Position numbers and translations under genes: made by a program
In this document: piece after piece, positions 53,401 through 58,397 of the stretch
How the letters are laid out: the number at the start of each line of letters is the position of its first letter
Numbering within the stretch: the first letter of the stretch is position 1
DNA from: Astropecten irregularis
Lineage: Eukaryota; Echinodermata; Asteroidea; Paxillosida; Astropectinidae
DNA: 64,000 nucleotides
Assembly: GCA_963971285.1 (NCBI GenBank)
Contig: OZ020246.1
Coordinates: 16,909,217-16,973,216 of the forward strand
Direction of reading: 5' to 3'
Notes under the pieces: model-generated
Seen by the model: only the letters and a program-made list of their open reading frames with translations
Database searches by the model: none
Told to the model about the DNA's origin: nothing

Positions 53401-56400
53401 AAATGTGAGTGCTATTCTGTGACCTTTATCAATCATGTGTTATACCTTTAAGTACAGCCTGCGCAAATGCACATGTAATATCCACGGCCGTAAAGATAGA
53501 TACTTTTCCCCGACCTACTTTTCTCCGCGATTGGGATCTGTATAAAGGATTGGGTCTATAGGTGGAATTCTGTGCCGTGGGGCCCGATGGTCCAGGAACC
53601 GTGCACGGTGCTCACATCTCCTTGCGTGTTAGTTCAATTTACAGTGAGTAGAAGATGGGCATCCCCCCCCCCCACTCTCTCTATCTTTCTCTCTGCCGTT
53701 GATGGTAATCTCACATAAAAAAAAAGACAACCTTCCTTTCTTTTTTTTCCATTTCCATTTCCATTCCACCCTTTTCCCCCACAAAACGCCAATGGCTATA
53801 ACGTAGCTCTACGCCAACACTCAACGCAGCTTAGGAACAAAAAAATGCTTACGTCGGTGGCACTATATAAAGAAGCGAACGAGATATCCCCCGCCTTACC
53901 AAAAAAAAAAGTTCGAAGATCAAATTCCGCCAAACATGGTTAATTCATACCGAAACTATAAGTCTATGCATTCTTGAGTACATTTCATGTCGAAAAATAG
54001 GTCATAGGGGTGGCTCTTGTGCTGATCCGACGCGAAAGCGAAGGAAGACAAAACTAAGTGCTGGGAATGGCCGGACAGGGTAGAAGCATTTTGCTTTAAT
54101 TGGGCCAGTGTTTGCTCATACAAGACAGCTGCGACCTACATGCATGTAATGTGCTTCATGAACTTCATGAATGTCCAGCCTTTTTCAAGTGTCCTTCCTC
54201 CCAGCAAATCAACTTTTGAAAAATCTCGAGTCTTTCACTGAGCCTGAATGAAGGTTTGGTTTGGAGGGCAAACTGAATCCACAACGGACTTTTTAAAAAA
54301 AGAGTACAGTACAGTATTGACTTTCTCAGGCTGAAAACGGGGTCAATTTGTTTTGTTAACCGGAGCTGTTCTCATGTAAGTCCTGTTGAATAATGTGGGC
54401 CACGTCTGTAAAAGCAAAAAAGAACCCCACTCCAAAAAAAGGTAATTAAGATCAGCCAAAGGGCAGATTATTGAACATTGCTCTGGTCTTCATATAATAT
54501 TTGATTGCGGCTAAGCAGTTCTCCGTATACTACTCTTGTCAAATGTTTAGTTTAGAATGGCCCAGTTTTTTAAATGAAGCACCGAAAATTCGGAAAGGGC
54601 TATTCAGATATATAAATTTATAATTTTTTAACGGTAAATGCGGTCAACAACATCTCACAGGTGCTTAAACACATACATTTGGCACCGCATGTACCTGCAA
54701 GCAGATAAGGTTACCAGCGAGCATTTTATGGTAAATACCACAGTTTGTGACTGGTAAGCGGCGGATTCTTTGCTTAAGCACACGATATTTGCCAAACAGT
54801 ATCAGCTTTATGCCACTTGAAACTGTCCACTGAAACTAAAATATGCTCAGCACGCGCGGTGTCTCATCACATCACATCGGGCCATGGCAAATGTTTTTTT
54901 TTCTCGGGGTTTCCTTTTTCGCCTGTATGTGTTTTGGCAAGAGATCCACTTCAGTTCATGGTTCTTAATGAACAAGTCGCATGCAACAGCTACTGATGCT
55001 AGACAGAGGGTCTATTATGGTGAAAATGAAGTAGATGCCTTAAAGTCTAAGGCAATACCGTGCGTGCATCGGCTATCTATAAGTAGATAGACTGAGACTG
55101 CTAGGAATGTGTTGAGCTTTTTTCTGTTTTACGAATGTATCTACAATTGATGTTTCCTATTCTTTACTAACAGGTTCTTGTGAGTTACCACGAGCCTACC
55201 GTAGCAACCTGTATGCTTCTACAGTGGTTCAAGGAAGTAGGCTTTTCCATACTCTTCGGTGCTCTTCTGTTGAAGACATGGAGGTGTGTGTTATTATCTA
55301 AGACTCGACCATAGGCCTATTTGTCTTGGGGCAGCCCTGACCTGGGAATGGTCGTGTATATTGCACAAAATACGCGAGAGGTTGGGCACGAGGTTGACTG
55401 CCTGGTGACGACCCGTAGAAGCCAAGATTTTTTTATAAATTTTAATTGGTCATTCATTGGTCATTGAGTCTTAAGCCTAGGCCTAGGCTCTTACAAAGCC
55501 TGGCTTACTCCACAAGATGACGAAACGTGTATTAAACCTACTGAAACGTACGATTCAGTCTCAGCCAGGCTGGAGAGGAGAACATGAAAATGATATTAAG
55601 TATGCCAAAGGAGAGCTGTGTGTATGTAGTCACTCATGGGTCGGACACCGTTTACTGGTTACAACGAACACGTAATGTTGTGAGCATATTCGGTTATTAC
55701 ATACACTAAACGGTTATAAGACAAACACATATCTATGTAAACGAACACGAATCTCGTTATACCAAATACAACCGCGAACCGGTTATAACAAGCACGTATC
55801 TAGATATAACGTACAAATATTATCTGGAGTAACAAAGACGTACTGCATTTTCAGTATGTATACATAAACACACTGGATCGGACATAAAAGAGACACGGTT
55901 TGATACAATTCGACCTAGTGTTTCCCTAATGTTTTAGCTAACTTTTAAAGACACTTTGTACTGTCCATATTTCAATAGAAGACAGAGTATGATCTCAATA
56001 TGGACATTATGTCAATTTTAAGTTCATTGGTTTGGAGGATGTTTAGAAATAATCTGTGCACGACTCTATGGGAATGTCCTCCCATATGTTACCATGTAGG
56101 GTATATGGTAACTACGTATTGCTTTATAGGGTGACATTTCCATAGGGTCGTGCACAAAACTTTACTTACTTATTTCTAAACATCCTACAAACCAATGAAC
56201 TTGAAATTGACACATGTTCATATTGAGAGCATTCTCTGTCTGCTATAAAAATGTGGTGATAAAAAAGTGTCTTTAAAAGGTAGATAGGACATTAAGTCGA
56301 CCTCCAAATGTCGCCCTAACATTCGCTGACATTATTTTATAAACCGGTCTCTCTATGTGTTAATAGGCCTGTTATATACAAATATGAATATAAATGGTGC

Positions 56401-56637
56401 GTTGTGTTTTCTCCCTCAGAATATCTGTGGTGTTCAGGGTTCGCTCTGCCGCTCGGGTTCGCATCACGGACATGGATCTTATTAAGCGCCTGGGACTCAT
56501 AGTGTTCGTCGCCATATTCTACCTGATAGTCAGGACCGTTATAGCGCCCCCTAAGGTCGAGACGGGAATATCGTTATCCAATAATTTGAAAGCTGAGCAG
56601 TGTTCGTATGACTGGTGGGACTACGCCGCAAATATCG
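11319..56637 (+). CDS. Partial gene: GPR158/smog-like orphan class C GPCR (seven exons in window)
   Basis: This entry spans the gene; exons are listed separately. The seven exons total 1062 bp and join in compatible phases (2-base tail/1-base head, 0/0, 2/1, 0/0, 0/0, 2/1, then a 1-base tail), giving 353 uninterrupted codons. All introns have GT...AG borders. Order of parts: Cache-like module end (residues 1-80), Cys-rich EGF-like stalk (about 103-184), TM1 (192-216), TM2 (226-246), TM3 (255-277), TM4 (305-323) and ECL2 (324-353). C257 at the top of TM3 and C342 in ECL2 fit the usual class C disulfide. NxS/T sequons are at N7, N56, N145 and N189, all extracellular. The family includes vertebrate GPR158 (a glycine-sensing receptor that binds RGS7/Gbeta5) and GPR179, and Drosophila smog, which acts in morphogenetic G-protein signalling. 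The assignment rests on my recognition of motifs. The N-terminus and TM5-7 with the C-tail are missing from the annotated part, so ligand and coupling cannot be inferred. Confidence 0.88.
11679..11779 (+). repeat. Repeat I, copy 1
   Basis: Shares caaaatagtct, cgtttttagaattgg, cttttccaacgggtata and caccatgaataagg with the copy at 39080. Similarity may extend about 45 bp further left. Confidence 0.75.
11959..12150 (-). repeat. Family E repeat, copy E1 (reverse)
   Basis: Markers in reverse: ggctccagctcaggctcc, taatctacttccgaaccg, then gagccggagctggagctgg. It forms an inverted pair with E2. Confidence 0.84.
12346..12515 (+). repeat. Family E repeat, copy E2
   Basis: cgggtataaaaaatagaggc, gcggttcggaagtagattc, aatgaaaaaccacaacc, ending in tgagcctgagc-type hexamers. 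Confidence 0.85.
14130..14152 (+). repeat. AG microsatellite
   Basis: Short (AG)n with one GG interruption. Confidence 0.9.
14990..15104. repeat. Family A palindromic MITE, copy A6 (internally deleted)
   Basis: The right arm lacks the cgattgatagtaagttac part, giving a 115-bp copy. CAG lies at both ends. Confidence 0.83.
15750..15992. repeat. Family D MITE, copy D3
   Basis: Full length with CAG directly before gggccaattt and directly after aattggccc. The interior is a sub-type (tgtttgctgaccattaatac) shared with D5. Confidence 0.88.
16562..16674 (+). repeat. Family T repeat, copy T1
   Basis: Core ggccaaaataatgacctgac, atgcttggagttaggag, gacgggtttcgattctagca and ggatctt. Class unknown; gtttcgatt loosely resembles a Pol III B box. 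Confidence 0.8.
17108..17257. repeat. Family C palindromic MITE with gcgacgcgtcgc arms
   Basis: The ends (ggccgatttcataaagctc, tatgaaatcggccc) match the A/B signature, but the body holds four variants of gcgacgcgtcgc, itself palindromic. Single copy in this window. Confidence 0.84.
17617..17648 (+). repeat. CTAT microsatellite
   Basis: About seven ctat units with one ctac. Confidence 0.9.
17951..18308 (+). repeat. Family R MITE, copy R5
   Basis: Both ends present but worn (ctttcatactttggtagc; aaaaagtatgaaaatatc). The interior carries ttctcaaaaagtgggtacc. Confidence 0.85.
18595..18737. repeat. Family A palindromic MITE, copy A7
   Basis: Full-length. CTG stands before gggacgatttca and again after gaaatcgaccc: same strand, not inverted, so it is a target duplication rather than part of the TIR. 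Confidence 0.9.
18759..18901. repeat. Family A palindromic MITE, copy A8
   Basis: Only about 20 bp after A7. Flanked by CAG on both sides. The centre differs from A7 (gtgggataggccccctgcg in place of the usual gtaggatac), so it is not a tandem duplicate of its neighbour. Confidence 0.89.
19693..19830. repeat. Family A palindromic MITE, copy A9
   Basis: Left end preserved with CAG before it; the right end is decayed after gggcttcatg. Confidence 0.83.
20361..20565 (+). repeat. Family E repeat, copy E3, with hexamer expansion
   Basis: Opens with five to six GGCTCA hexamers (20371-20407), then the standard body with gcggttcggaagtagattc. Confidence 0.85.
20851..21145 (-). mobile_element. tRNA-derived SINE S1 (full length)
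   Basis: Reading the minus strand: a tRNA-like head begins ggggtgccgtggcctagcta (A-box-like) and has a worn B-box region (ctacgaatccagcc). Then comes the central domain cttgggcaagacgctttgtc, ctcctcttcacccaggtgta and aatgggtac, then a 3' part with gggagttgagatggtttc and ggcccgatgacc. The central block resembles conserved domains of invertebrate SINEs; which named domain it is cannot be settled here. Confidence 0.86.
21658..21782 (+). repeat. Segment J1, joined to R6
   Basis: About 125 bp from acgatcgattctaagaacc to gtgagtgcgaagc, some 90% like J2 by eye, ending where R6 begins. Confidence 0.82.
21782..21970 (+). repeat. Family R MITE, copy R6 (left part only)
   Basis: Left end TTAA-aggtagtatcatactttgg; breaks off after gttttaatctccgag. 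Directly preceded by segment J1. Confidence 0.84.
22572..22616. repeat. Short strong hairpin
   Basis: ccatgtgatagacgctcgc pairs with gcgag-cgtctatcacatgg with a 2-nt bulge and a 6-nt loop. Confidence 0.8.
22860..23420. other. GC- and CpG-rich island inside the exon 1-2 intron
   Basis: Clearly richer in GC and CpG than the flanks (strings such as ggccgggggcccggcgatta and cggccatctctggtggccgg), and open in overlapping plus-strand frames over several hundred bases. I recognise no protein family in the translations and see no convincing exon borders. It may be a conserved regulatory element, an unrecognised exon or a decayed coding insertion. Confidence 0.45.
23735..23867 (+). repeat. Family R MITE, copy R7 (right part only)
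   Basis: Retains ttctcaaaaagtgggaacc to cttctttgacaaaatcc and lacks the right terminus. Confidence 0.82.
24174..24250 (+). repeat. Family T repeat, copy T2 (short)
   Basis: Same order of core strings as T1 with cctagcaggacc at the end; the left part is missing. Confidence 0.76.
24638..24779 (+). CDS. Exon 2: linker from Cache-like domain to Cys-rich stalk
   Basis: The exon encodes residues 63-109, with one base completing Lys62. The acceptor is tattgcctacag and the donor GAG|gtaagt, ending in phase 0. The start reads GTSGLDIDLRAIDINQCP, which matches the conserved G-(V/T)-S-G-(V/L)-D-(V/I)-D-L ... D-I-(D/N)-Q-C-P block of GPR158/GPR179/smog relatives. It is followed by an acidic stretch and the F-A-G-S-D-K-C motif that begins the Cys-rich stalk (Cys79 and Cys103). 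This block is what makes the family call firm for the ectodomain. There is no membrane segment. A TTAA-flanked MITE (24822-25229) starts 43 bp after the donor. The 13.1-kb intron before it and the 22.1-kb intron after it make this the most isolated exon here. Confidence 0.9.
24822..25229. mobile_element. MITE K, TTAA-flanked, 43 bp after exon 2
   Basis: Inverted ends aggtttaatgtaatcaaa and tttgattaaagtaaacct, each bordered by TTAA. The 408-bp interior is unrelated to R and includes a tgacgtca palindrome near 25022. The outer aggt/acct is shared with R. Confidence 0.83.
25818..26053 (+). repeat. Family E repeat, copy E4
   Basis: Most complete copy: starts gcctttctcaaagctcggc and ends agccgagctttcagaaatgc, an inverted terminal pair. 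The body is as in E2. Confidence 0.86.
26064..26210. repeat. Family B palindromic MITE, copy B2
   Basis: Ends gggccgatttcactaacgc and gtgaaatcggccc, with interior gatggatttgggctttagcg paired with its inverse. Flanks are CTG and CAG, so this copy does not support the target-duplication rule. Confidence 0.87.
26421..26462 (+). repeat. AAAAG microsatellite
   Basis: Repeated aaaag pentamers, last units degenerate. Confidence 0.9.
27203..27224 (+). repeat. TTGAA microsatellite
   Basis: Four ttgaa pentamers. Confidence 0.85.
27880..28020. other. GC-rich patch
   Basis: Contains gtgaaccggcaaggacccct and cgcgagcgtcgccgcg next to a GA microsatellite. Function unknown. Confidence 0.4.
28017..28052 (+). 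repeat. AG microsatellite followed by poly-G
   Basis: (ag)n with single gg shifts, then twelve or more G. Confidence 0.9.
28827..28943. mobile_element. Short MITE L
   Basis: 117 bp with inverted ends ggtgtgttcgttaagcttcc and ggaagctaaacgaacgcacc. The interior is unrelated to the other families; no duplication is obvious at the flanks. Confidence 0.8.
29214..29404. repeat. Repeat H: two adjacent inverted-end units with NRF-1-like boxes
   Basis: Unit 1 (29214-29295) and unit 2 (29313-29404) each start cgggtttacacttc and end with the inverse gtgtaaacccg. Both hold tgcgcatgcgtg and tgcctcgtttcgaagt. Unit 2 also has aagatggccgcc, and aagatggcggc (YY1-like) lies just outside at 29166. Confidence 0.82.
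29700..29823 (+). repeat. Segment J2, joined to R8
   Basis: Matches J1 along its length and, like J1, ends in gagtgcgaagc directly at an R element. Confidence 0.82.
29822..30158 (+). repeat. Family R MITE, copy R8
   Basis: The left end lacks about 15 bp and is fused to segment J2; the body is complete to aaaaagtatgaattt. Confidence 0.84.
30967..31225 (-). repeat. tRNA-containing repeat, copy U1
   Basis: The minus strand of 31023-31095 reads like a tRNA (gctgggtagctcagttggta, gaggtcgctggttggaatcc). Both flanks are also shared with U2: caagggaaactgactggtta on one side, cagtcagaagccatgaaac and cataccgctatatccca on the other. The tRNA-like part is therefore internal to a ~260-bp element. It is not called as a functional tRNA because T-arm pairing is poor. 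Confidence 0.8.
32380..32668 (+). repeat. Minisatellite of ccgactcgccccttac units
   Basis: About 12-14 imperfect units of ccgactcgcccctta alternate with aactcgcctcctga, giving a roughly 28-bp higher-order period. Strongly CT-biased on this strand. Confidence 0.88.
33762..33812 (+). repeat. TATC/TATA microsatellite
   Basis: Interrupted tatc and ctata units. Confidence 0.8.
34573..34724. repeat. Family A palindromic MITE, copy A10
   Basis: CTG on both sides. The interior carries an extra inverted string (acacgttacgataaatgt) near the right arm. Confidence 0.87.
34806..34869. repeat. Family A half copy
   Basis: Only the right half remains (ggttatccttcgtaactc through tcgtcaaatcgacc). It lies 80 bp after A10. 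Confidence 0.8.
36078..36418 (+). repeat. Family R MITE, copy R9
   Basis: TTAA-aggtactatcatacg at the left. The interior is of the second subfamily (caatgatcaatg, atgaacagacagcagctg). Confidence 0.84.
36950..37390. other. GC-rich patch, open on both strands
   Basis: Long frames are open on both strands (to about 150 and 187 codons), which is expected of GC-rich DNA with few stops. No motif was recognised in either translation. Confidence 0.4.
37852..38105 (-). repeat. tRNA-containing repeat, copy U2
   Basis: Same layout as U1. The minus strand of 37908-37980 keeps the B box ggttcgaatcc and an A-box-like ttcagttggtagag. T-arm mismatches argue against a working tRNA. Confidence 0.8.
39080..39178 (+). 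repeat. Repeat I, copy 2
   Basis: Same strings as copy 1 with about 10-15% difference by eye. Confidence 0.75.
40600..40745. repeat. Family A palindromic MITE, copy A11
   Basis: CAG on both sides; ends ggctcgatttcgcg and tggtgaaatcgacct. Confidence 0.88.
40923..41149. repeat. Family D MITE, copy D4
   Basis: The interior matches D2 (aagtcttccttgatcaaac). CTG before ggggccaatttc and after tttggacc. Confidence 0.86.
41573..41684 (+). repeat. Family T repeat, copy T3
   Basis: cagccaaaataatgacctg and gcgtttcgatcctaacagga are conserved with the other copies. Confidence 0.79.
41715..41960. repeat. Family F element F3 (reference copy)
   Basis: About 246 bp with inverted ends (cactgtcaccattttcggta / aaattgttgacagtgtaca). 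Internal strings of caacat/atgttg type recur about every 20-30 bp, so the copy is also internally repetitive. Confidence 0.83.
41967..42226 (-). repeat. Family R MITE, copy R10 (reverse)
   Basis: The reverse order of markers (gcaaacatatcaagacagat, ccatacggtgcccacttt, ccatttcaggcgg) shows inversion. The distal TIR is missing. It abuts F3. Confidence 0.85.
42284..42440. repeat. Family F fragment F4
   Basis: Right half only, in opposite orientation to F3 (gttgctgcgacatgttaccc, gttaccgaaaatgttgac). R10 lies between F3 and F4. Confidence 0.78.
42587..42662. repeat. Poly-C and poly-G runs facing each other
   Basis: An 11-base C run at 42587-42597 and a 12-base G run at 42651-42662 are about 50 bp apart and could pair in single-stranded form. 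Confidence 0.8.
43009..43030 (+). repeat. G-rich run
   Basis: A run of G followed by a tgggggtg extension. Confidence 0.85.
43548..43605. repeat. Family F fragment F5
   Basis: Terminal 58 bp with caacatgttaccgaaaatg and ttgacagtataacac. Confidence 0.75.
43936..44302 (+). repeat. Family R MITE, copy R11 (second subfamily)
   Basis: Complete: TTTAA-aggtactatcatag at the left, ccaaagtatgatactacatg and tacct-TTTAA at the right. Confidence 0.87.
44684..44823. repeat. Family A palindromic MITE, copy A12
   Basis: The left end has mutated to gcgccgatttcacg; the right end gtgaaatcgaccc is followed by CTG. Confidence 0.86.
45204..45348. repeat. Family A palindromic MITE, copy A13
   Basis: Left end decayed (gtcaattttctcgaagcc); the right end is intact and followed by CAG. 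Confidence 0.85.
45490..45670. other. GC- and CpG-rich patch
   Basis: Dense CpG with gaggcgtcggcctggcgacg and cggcctgggactgttcggcc, set in AT-rich intron between copies A13 and A14. No open frame matching the receptor. Confidence 0.42.
45905..46046. repeat. Family A palindromic MITE, copy A14
   Basis: Left end gggtcgatttcacc; the right end reads gtgaaatcggccc, the B/C-type terminal base on an A-type body. Confidence 0.86.
46701..46828. repeat. Family A palindromic MITE, copy A15, 77 bp before exon 3
   Basis: CTG on both sides. The left arm lacks the ttcacgaagcc segment and the centre is shortened. It ends 77 bp upstream of the exon 3 acceptor. Confidence 0.88.
46906..47063 (+). CDS. Exon 3: EGF-like Cys-rich stalk of the receptor
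   Basis: The exon encodes residues 110-161 and two bases of Arg162. The acceptor is tttttaaacag, phase 0, and the donor is CGCAG|gtatgc. The block C-x-x-I-x-x-x-G-F-x-x-G-S-Y-x-C-x-C-x-x-G-F-Y is an EGF-like half module (Cys110, 125, 127) that follows the Cache-like domain in this receptor family and probably pairs with Cys103 of exon 2 and the Cys cluster of exon 4. N145 lies in an NGT sequon. The exon is GC-richer than its surroundings (runs such as cggggctcgtaccggtgcg), as expected for coding DNA under constraint. A palindromic family A MITE ends only 77 bp upstream of the acceptor, close enough to overlap the branch-point region. Confidence 0.91.
47253..47310. repeat. Family D remnant
   Basis: Contains only gccaattacatagagctgc and the following ttaagcaacccaaaaaacc; the rest is lost. 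Confidence 0.6.
47669..48018 (+). repeat. Family E repeat, copy E5, split by D5
   Basis: ggctgcggttcggaagtaaa up to aaaacag, then D5, then acttaaggttcaatgaaaaa and gagccttagcctaagcctc. The left third is missing. Confidence 0.86.
47713..47934. repeat. Family D MITE, copy D5, nested inside family E
   Basis: The element splits E5. CAG is at both junctions (aaaaCAG before, CAGactt after), and uninterrupted E copies have one CAG at that point. This is a direct empty-site comparison for the 3-bp duplication. Confidence 0.9.
48074..48251 (+). CDS. Exon 4: juxtamembrane Cys cluster and TM1
   Basis: The exon encodes residues 163-221, with one base completing Arg162. The acceptor is gtcattattgcag and the donor GTCAAG|gtacgc, phase 0. 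It opens with a compact Cys cluster, C-K-P-C-G-P-G-C-D-E-C-V-D-G-R-S-C (Cys168, 171, 175, 178, 184), the juxtamembrane motif of GPR158-type receptors. The NWT sequon (N189) comes next, then a 25-residue hydrophobic segment from Val192 to Tyr216, which is TM1. The exon ends in the first intracellular loop (YNREVK), basic as expected. The open frame continues into the intron up to 48368, but the donor and the perfect phase match with exon 5 argue for splicing at 48251. Confidence 0.92.
48252..50652 (+). other. Intron between exons 4 and 5 (2.4 kb)
   Basis: None of the repeat families defined in this window was recognised here. The segment 50170-50460 has several actcgag/tactcgaa-like strings in both orientations, possibly an old inverted repeat, but I could not set its borders. 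Confidence 0.7.
50653..50721 (+). CDS. Exon 5: TM2 (69-bp micro-exon)
   Basis: The exon encodes residues 222-244 and is phase 0 at both ends. The acceptor is cccctaaccaag (an AAG acceptor with a pyrimidine tract before it) and the donor CCCG|gtaagt. The peptide starts VVKAASPVLLRIILL: a basic start from intracellular loop 1, then A-S-P-(V/I)-x-L, a signature at the start of TM2 in class C receptors of this group, then a hydrophobic helix. It is too short for ordinary ORF scans and was found by searching between TM1 and TM3 for a compatible phase. Because it is a multiple of three, skipping it would keep the frame but delete TM2. Confidence 0.88.
51281..51570 (-). mobile_element. tRNA-derived SINE S2 (full length)
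   Basis: Same parts as S1 in the same order and orientation, including ggtgccatggcctagtcg at the head (minus strand) and a tail near 51281. Confidence 0.85.
52143..52226. repeat. Family B partial copy B3
   Basis: A short left end joins directly to the right arm (gtttagcgatggatttgg ... ttagtgaaatcgg). CAGCTG stands on both outer sides. Confidence 0.82.
53138..53452 (+). repeat. Family R MITE, copy R12
   Basis: Diverged interior but with TTTAA-aggtac and atacct-TTTAA ends and the marker taaaatgctgtatttatcc. Confidence 0.82.
55174..55283 (+). CDS. Exon 6: ECL1 and TM3 with conserved Cys
   Basis: The exon encodes residues 245-280 and two bases of Arg281. The acceptor is tctttactaacag, phase 0, and the donor TGGAG|gtgtgt. 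It contains T-V-A-T-C-M-L-L-Q-W-F-K, where Cys257 is the expected TM3 partner of the ECL2 cysteine. A hydrophobic helix follows, then the A-L-L-L-K-T-W-R motif at the cytoplasmic end of TM3, which is near-invariant in GPR158/smog-type receptors and is one of the best diagnostic strings in the gene. It was not captured as a free-standing ORF because of its size. A degenerate tandem of ttataacgaac-like units starts about 370 bp downstream in the following intron. Confidence 0.91.
55655..55815 (+). repeat. Degenerate tandem of ttataacgaac-like units
   Basis: Units such as ggttacaacgaacacg, cggttataagacaaacac, cgttataccaaatacaac and cggttataacaagcacg recur every 30-35 bp. Confidence 0.7.
55939..56282. 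repeat. Long inverted repeat P
   Basis: Left arm cttttaaagacactttg, gttcattggtttggaggatg, gtttagaaataa and gcacgactctatgggaatg pair in reverse order with the right arm. The centre is near 56100. Arms are about 150 bp with mismatches. Confidence 0.84.
56420..56637 (+). CDS. Exon 7: intracellular loop 2, TM4 and ECL2
   Basis: The exon encodes residues 282-353, with one base completing Arg281 and a 1-base tail. The acceptor is gttttctccctcag and the donor ATCG|gtaaga. ISVVFRVRSAARVRITDMDL is the conserved intracellular loop 2 of this family (F-R-V-(R/K)-S-A ... V-(R/K)-(I/L)-T-D). TM4 follows at about residues 305-323. ECL2 carries Cys342 before S-Y-D-W-W-D-Y, matching the TM3 Cys for the class C disulfide. 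An in-frame ATG at 56394 lies before the acceptor and is not a start. The next exon must begin with two bases completing a Gly codon and should encode TM5; I could not find it in the remaining 7.36 kb. An R-type MITE in reverse orientation begins 50 bp past the donor. Confidence 0.92.
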
Positions 56638-56686
56638 GTAAGATATACCATTATATTTTCATCGTTTCAATCTTGCCATTTATTCA

Positions 56687-57058
56687 TTAAAGGTTATTTC
56701 ATACTTTGGTTGTTGTCAAAGAAATGCAGATTCATAGGCAAAAATATCAAGACAGATACTGTAACAGTCATCTGTGAAATTCCCAGTCCCCTTTGGTACC
56801 GTACTTTTTTGAAACAACAGTGAAAAATGCCCACAGGATTTAAAAAATTTTTTCCACCGTTATTTTTTATCTTTTAAAGATCAAAACTAGTTTTCGATCA
56901 TTGGTTCTACTCTTTTCTGAATAAATACAGCATTTTAGGCTAAAGACTGTTAACGGTATATTTCTACCATCACCATCTTCATAGCCTGAAAGTTAAAAAT
57001 AAATCTGTAAAGATTTCTGTTTCGGTATGCAGCCGAAGTATGGTATACTATCTTTAAG
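56687..57058 (-). repeat. Family R MITE, copy R13 (reverse), 50 bp after exon 7
   Basis: TTAA-aggttatttcatactttgg to agtatggtatactatct-TTAA. It begins 50 bp after the exon 7 donor. Confidence 0.87.
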
Positions 57059-57630
57059 ACGGTGGAGAATTTAAATTGTGAAATTCGTACATGGGCTTCA
57101 CAGAATGGCACCACTTGTGACGTTATGGCGTTACTGGCCTATACAGCCGCGCTGGAAATTCTCAGAACAGGTATTTGCCTACAGCACCGCCTTGAAAAAA
57201 TACTTAACAATAAATTCCTAGTACTTAGAGATGATGAAAAAGATCTCTATAAACACATTGAGTGTTTTTGAGGAGTATTAGATTTGGCGTGAAAACCCAG
57301 AGAATAAAAACACGCACATTTGAACAGCTTGAGATACTGACCGTTATATGCGTTATTATTATTATATCAATAAGAGCATAACGTATACACACACTTGTAG
57401 TATGCATGACAAAAAAAGAACTATGTATAAGCAAAAACTGTTTATTTTCCTTTTTGCTGAGAAAATAAAAGAACAGTAGTTTAACCCTCTGGGGATTTCT
57501 GATAGACTATAATAAAATTGACAAATCCATTGAGACGAAGCAAGGAAAGATCAATGATGTTCGTTGCTGTTACAACCTGAGCATATAAAATAATAATGAT
57601 TGATATTCTACTTTATAGCGAATAATAATC

Positions 57631-57730
57631 AAAGATTCTCTATGCGCTTTACATATTATTATCCCTGGTCATCGGGCCATATAAATTTACATTCCTGAAA
57701 CCATCTAAACTCCCGAGGTTGTATACAGCA
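57631..57730 (-). mobile_element. SINE S3, 5'-truncated
   Basis: Only the 3' region remains (gattctctatgcgctttac, tggtcatcgggcca, cctgaaaccatc). Loss of the head is typical of incomplete reverse transcription. Confidence 0.82.
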
Positions 57731-58397
57731 TGTTATGGCTAACTTAAGAGGTCATAATGTAGGAAAAAGCTGTAAAAAAAATCATCAGTATTTTGTTGAT
57801 TGTTCATCATGGTTTTGTTTCTGCAGACAACGCGCAAATGTGTATGTTTGCTAGCGCGGGACAAGTTGTTGTGCTGTGTGTCCTTGTTATTTGTTTTATT
57901 AACATATTAATTTGGCTAGTTCCGCATTGTCTACTATAGCTTTAGAATATCACTATGTCTAGTTACAAAATAGATTATAGTGCAGGATTACATTTCATCA
58001 TGTCACCTAGGCAACAGAAATGTGCGTGTATTTTCCAGGAAAAATGTGTATCTTAATGGACTTTTATACTGAAATAATATTTCCGGCTGGGTTTCTCACG
58101 TACAAACATCGAAACAAGGACAAGATATCATTCCATCAGCCGCACTGATTAGACCTTAACATTATATTAGTGTTTAAGTTAGTTTCTGATTTTCAGTACT
58201 AACAGGATTTATGCCATATGTTGAATGACACATGTATGAGAACATACATGTACGGTTTGATGGGGAAATGAGGAATAGTATAAACGGTTAGGGAAGTATT
58301 ATATACTCAATGTAACAGGAAAACAAGCAGATGGGCTAGTGATGAGAGAAACCATAATGTGATGTGATTCAGCATTATACAAAATGAAACCAGAAGT

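Larger units (their letters stand above)
50722..55173 (+). other. Intron between exons 5 and 6 (4.5 kb)
   Basis: It holds SINE copy S2 (51281-51570), a partial B element (52143-52226) and R12 (53138-53452), plus short poly-C and poly-A runs near 53660 and 53900. The rest (53460-55170) shows nothing I can assign. Confidence 0.75.
55284..56419 (+). other. Intron between exons 6 and 7 (1.1 kb)
   Basis: The intron is dominated by the degenerate tandem at 55655-55815 and the long inverted repeat 55939-56282, which ends 137 bp before the exon 7 acceptor. Confidence 0.8.

Noticed and set aside
57820-57960. Possible exon after gtttctgcag at about 57826
   Set aside because: The required reading frame gives no receptor-like sequence.
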